12,728 bases of DNA, taken from contig QLUP01000017.1 in NCBI GenBank assembly GCA_018725485.1, positions 1-12,728 of the forward strand, written 5' to 3'. The notes under the pieces were generated by a model that did not search any database, was not told where the DNA came from, and saw only the letters and a list, made by a program, of their open reading frames with translations. The stretch comes from Candidatus Lithacetigena glycinireducens. Its GTDB lineage: Bacteria > Coprothermobacterota > HKB111. Shown here in pieces: positions 11,810 through 12,728 of this stretch (positions are counted from its first letter, which is position 1; every line of letters starts with the position of its first letter). A program made the translations under genes and the position numbers.

Positions 11810-12568
11810 ATGGAAACCTTTCGTCAAAATTCCTCCGCTAACGCTCCTTCTTTTGACTTTGTTCTTTACTCACAAGCTTCTCTTGAAAGCGGGAGATTAT
11901 TAGCAGAGTTCTTTGATAACGGGGGCTGGTATCTATCAAAAGATGTCCACTGCCTTATCAGATGGGGAAATAGTAGTCCTGTCCAACACTCCTTTAAATA
12001 TGAAATAAATTCTCTATCTGCGGTAAAAAACACAGTAAATAAGGTAGAAATGATAAAAAAACTTAGAAAAACAGAAGGAGTTAAAGTTCCCTGGACATAT
12101 ATTCCTGTAAAGACAAAGTTTAAGAAATTAAACAGTATAGTAAATACTTTCATAATAAATAAGATGAAGCCGTTTGTATTTAAAGATATTTGTCATAACA
12201 ATAAATTAGTGAATAAGATTTCTGACAAAGAAGGATACTACCAAAAATTACTTGATATTAAAAATGAATATAGGGTATTCGTATTTAGGGATAAGCCGTT
12301 TTTGGTCTATGTAAAAGAAGGTGGTGATAAAAACTCTCTCTTTAGAAAGAGGGAGAATGGGTGGAGGTTAGTCCTTCTTTTAGATGGATACCCCCCAGAT
12401 ATATTGGGACAAAGCATAAAAGCGGTTGCCGGGCTCGGACTTGACTTTGGTGGAGTAGATGTCATTGAAGATAAGGATGGGAGGGTATATGTCATTGAAG
12501 TAAATACTGCACCACAACTCAATCGATTTAGAGCAAGAAAACTTGCTGAGCACATAAAGGAGGTATAA
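11810..12568 (+). CDS. ATP-grasp ligase (RimK-like)
   Basis: The C-terminal half carries the ATP-grasp signature: EYRVFVFRDKPF (153-164), GLDFGGVDVIEDKDG (210-224) and VYVIEVNTAPQL (226-237), with D217, E230 and N232 as likely metal ligands. The N-terminal part has CLIRWGNSSPV (48-58), a nucleotide-fold motif seen in phage RimK-like members. Such enzymes join a carboxylate to an amine through an acyl-phosphate. At 252 residues it is short but has the core. Residues 4-17 (FRQNSSANAPSFDF) are encoded by an inverted copy of the dispersed repeat, so the N-terminus is partly repeat-derived; GGGGAGGACTA precedes ATG 11810. It ends KEV, encoded by AAGGAGGTATAA, the SD of paralog 10. Confidence 0.88.
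   Translation: METFRQNSSANAPSFDFVLYSQASLESGRLLAEFFDNGGWYLSKDVHCLIRWGNSSPVQHSFKYEINSLSAVKNTVNKVEMIKKLRKTEGVKVPWTYIPVKTKFKKLNSIVNTFIINKMKPFVFKDICHNNKLVNKISDKEGYYQKLLDIKNEYRVFVFRDKPFLVYVKEGGDKNSLFRKRENGWRLVLLLDGYPPDILGQSIKAVAGLGLDFGGVDVIEDKDGRVYVIEVNTAPQLNRFRARKLAEHIKEV
11822..11860 (-). repeat. Inverted copy of the dispersed repeat inside the ATP-grasp gene
   Basis: Read on the minus strand this begins AAAGTCAAAAGAAGGAGCG and ends TTTTGACG; it matches 5621-5659 with only three differences in 39 bases. It codes for part of the N-terminus of the ATP-grasp protein on the plus strand. Confidence 0.9.
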
Positions 12569-12569
12569 A

Positions 12570-12728
12570 ATGTATAGGTACTACACATTAGAGGAAGTAA
12601 GGAGTATAAGAAATGAGATAAGCAAGTTAGGGGAAAGAAGTATCTCCCAACTGGATGCAGAGTTAGCCTGGAGGACTAAAACAAGAACGGGATGGGATTT
12701 GAAACTTTTTACTCTTCTTAGGACAATT
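12570..12728 (+). CDS. Array paralog 10, 5' part only (cut by window end)
   Basis: This begins ATG 12570 after AAGGAGGTATAAA; the SD overlaps the last codons of the ATP-grasp gene. The first 53 residues are visible: MYRYYTLEEVRSIRNEISK, LGERSISQLDAELAWRTKTR, then GWDLKLFTLLRTI, which enters the C-terminal domain. Only 22 residues separate LGER and LF, the shortest middle of all copies, with almost no coiled coil. The array therefore continues beyond the window. Confidence 0.85.
   Translation, partial: MYRYYTLEEVRSIRNEISKLGERSISQLDAELAWRTKTRTGWDLKLFTLLRTI

Noticed and set aside
4642-12728. Diversity-generating retroelement acting on the paralogs.
   Set aside because: No reverse transcriptase and no template/variable repeat pair with adenine-specific changes were seen; variation is in heptad number and by segment exchange.

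Overview
The window looks like accessory DNA from a bacterial virus, prophage or similar element. All credible genes lie on the + strand, they are short and tightly packed, most have a very strong Shine-Dalgarno (SD) site (AAAGGAGGTGA type), and several overlap. No structural phage gene, transposase, integrase, tRNA or rRNA was seen, so 'phage' is inferred from gene style and from the phiEco32-type amidoligase. The host cannot be named from the sequence.

Region 1 (1-2370) has a 51-bp tandem repeat, then small genes of unknown function. Several are preceded by a related leader (pyrimidine-rich block, A/T tract, strong SD). They are a 48-residue zinc ribbon, a coiled-coil protein, a Pro/Ala/Thr-rich-headed protein and two small paralogs. 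Two intrinsic terminators (1043-1084, 2336-2366) bound this part. The coding sequences are unusually rich in exact stem-loops.

Region 2 (2400-4640) holds three small Cys-rich proteins, a beta-class DNA adenine methyltransferase, a possible winged-helix protein with a repeat-derived tail, a 14-bp GC-rich hairpin and the first copies of dispersed palindromic repeats.

Region 3 (4642-12728) is the main interest. Ten copies (the last cut by the window edge) of one unrecognised family share a head (MSKYYTLEEVRSIR-like), a coiled-coil middle whose length often changes in steps of seven residues, and a conserved C-terminal domain of about 75 residues. Seven junctions have 8-nt gene overlaps, and the conserved C-terminal KEVKDE is the translation of the next gene's SD. 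Inside the array sits a recognisable amidoligase set: a phiEco32-like COOH-NH2 ligase (8835-10277), a class II glutamine amidotransferase (10372-11001), a small metallopeptidase-like protein with an altered HExxH (11010-11315), and an ATP-grasp ligase (11810-12568). A single-pass membrane protein (8464-8835) is joined to the array by the same 8-nt overlap.

Working model (inference): the amidoligase set makes or attaches an amide-linked group, with ammonia supplied by the amidotransferase, and the coiled-coil paralogs are candidate substrates, carriers or scaffolds. A dispersed GTCAAAA...TTTTGAC repeat family fills the gaps and has been grafted onto the ends of at least three genes.
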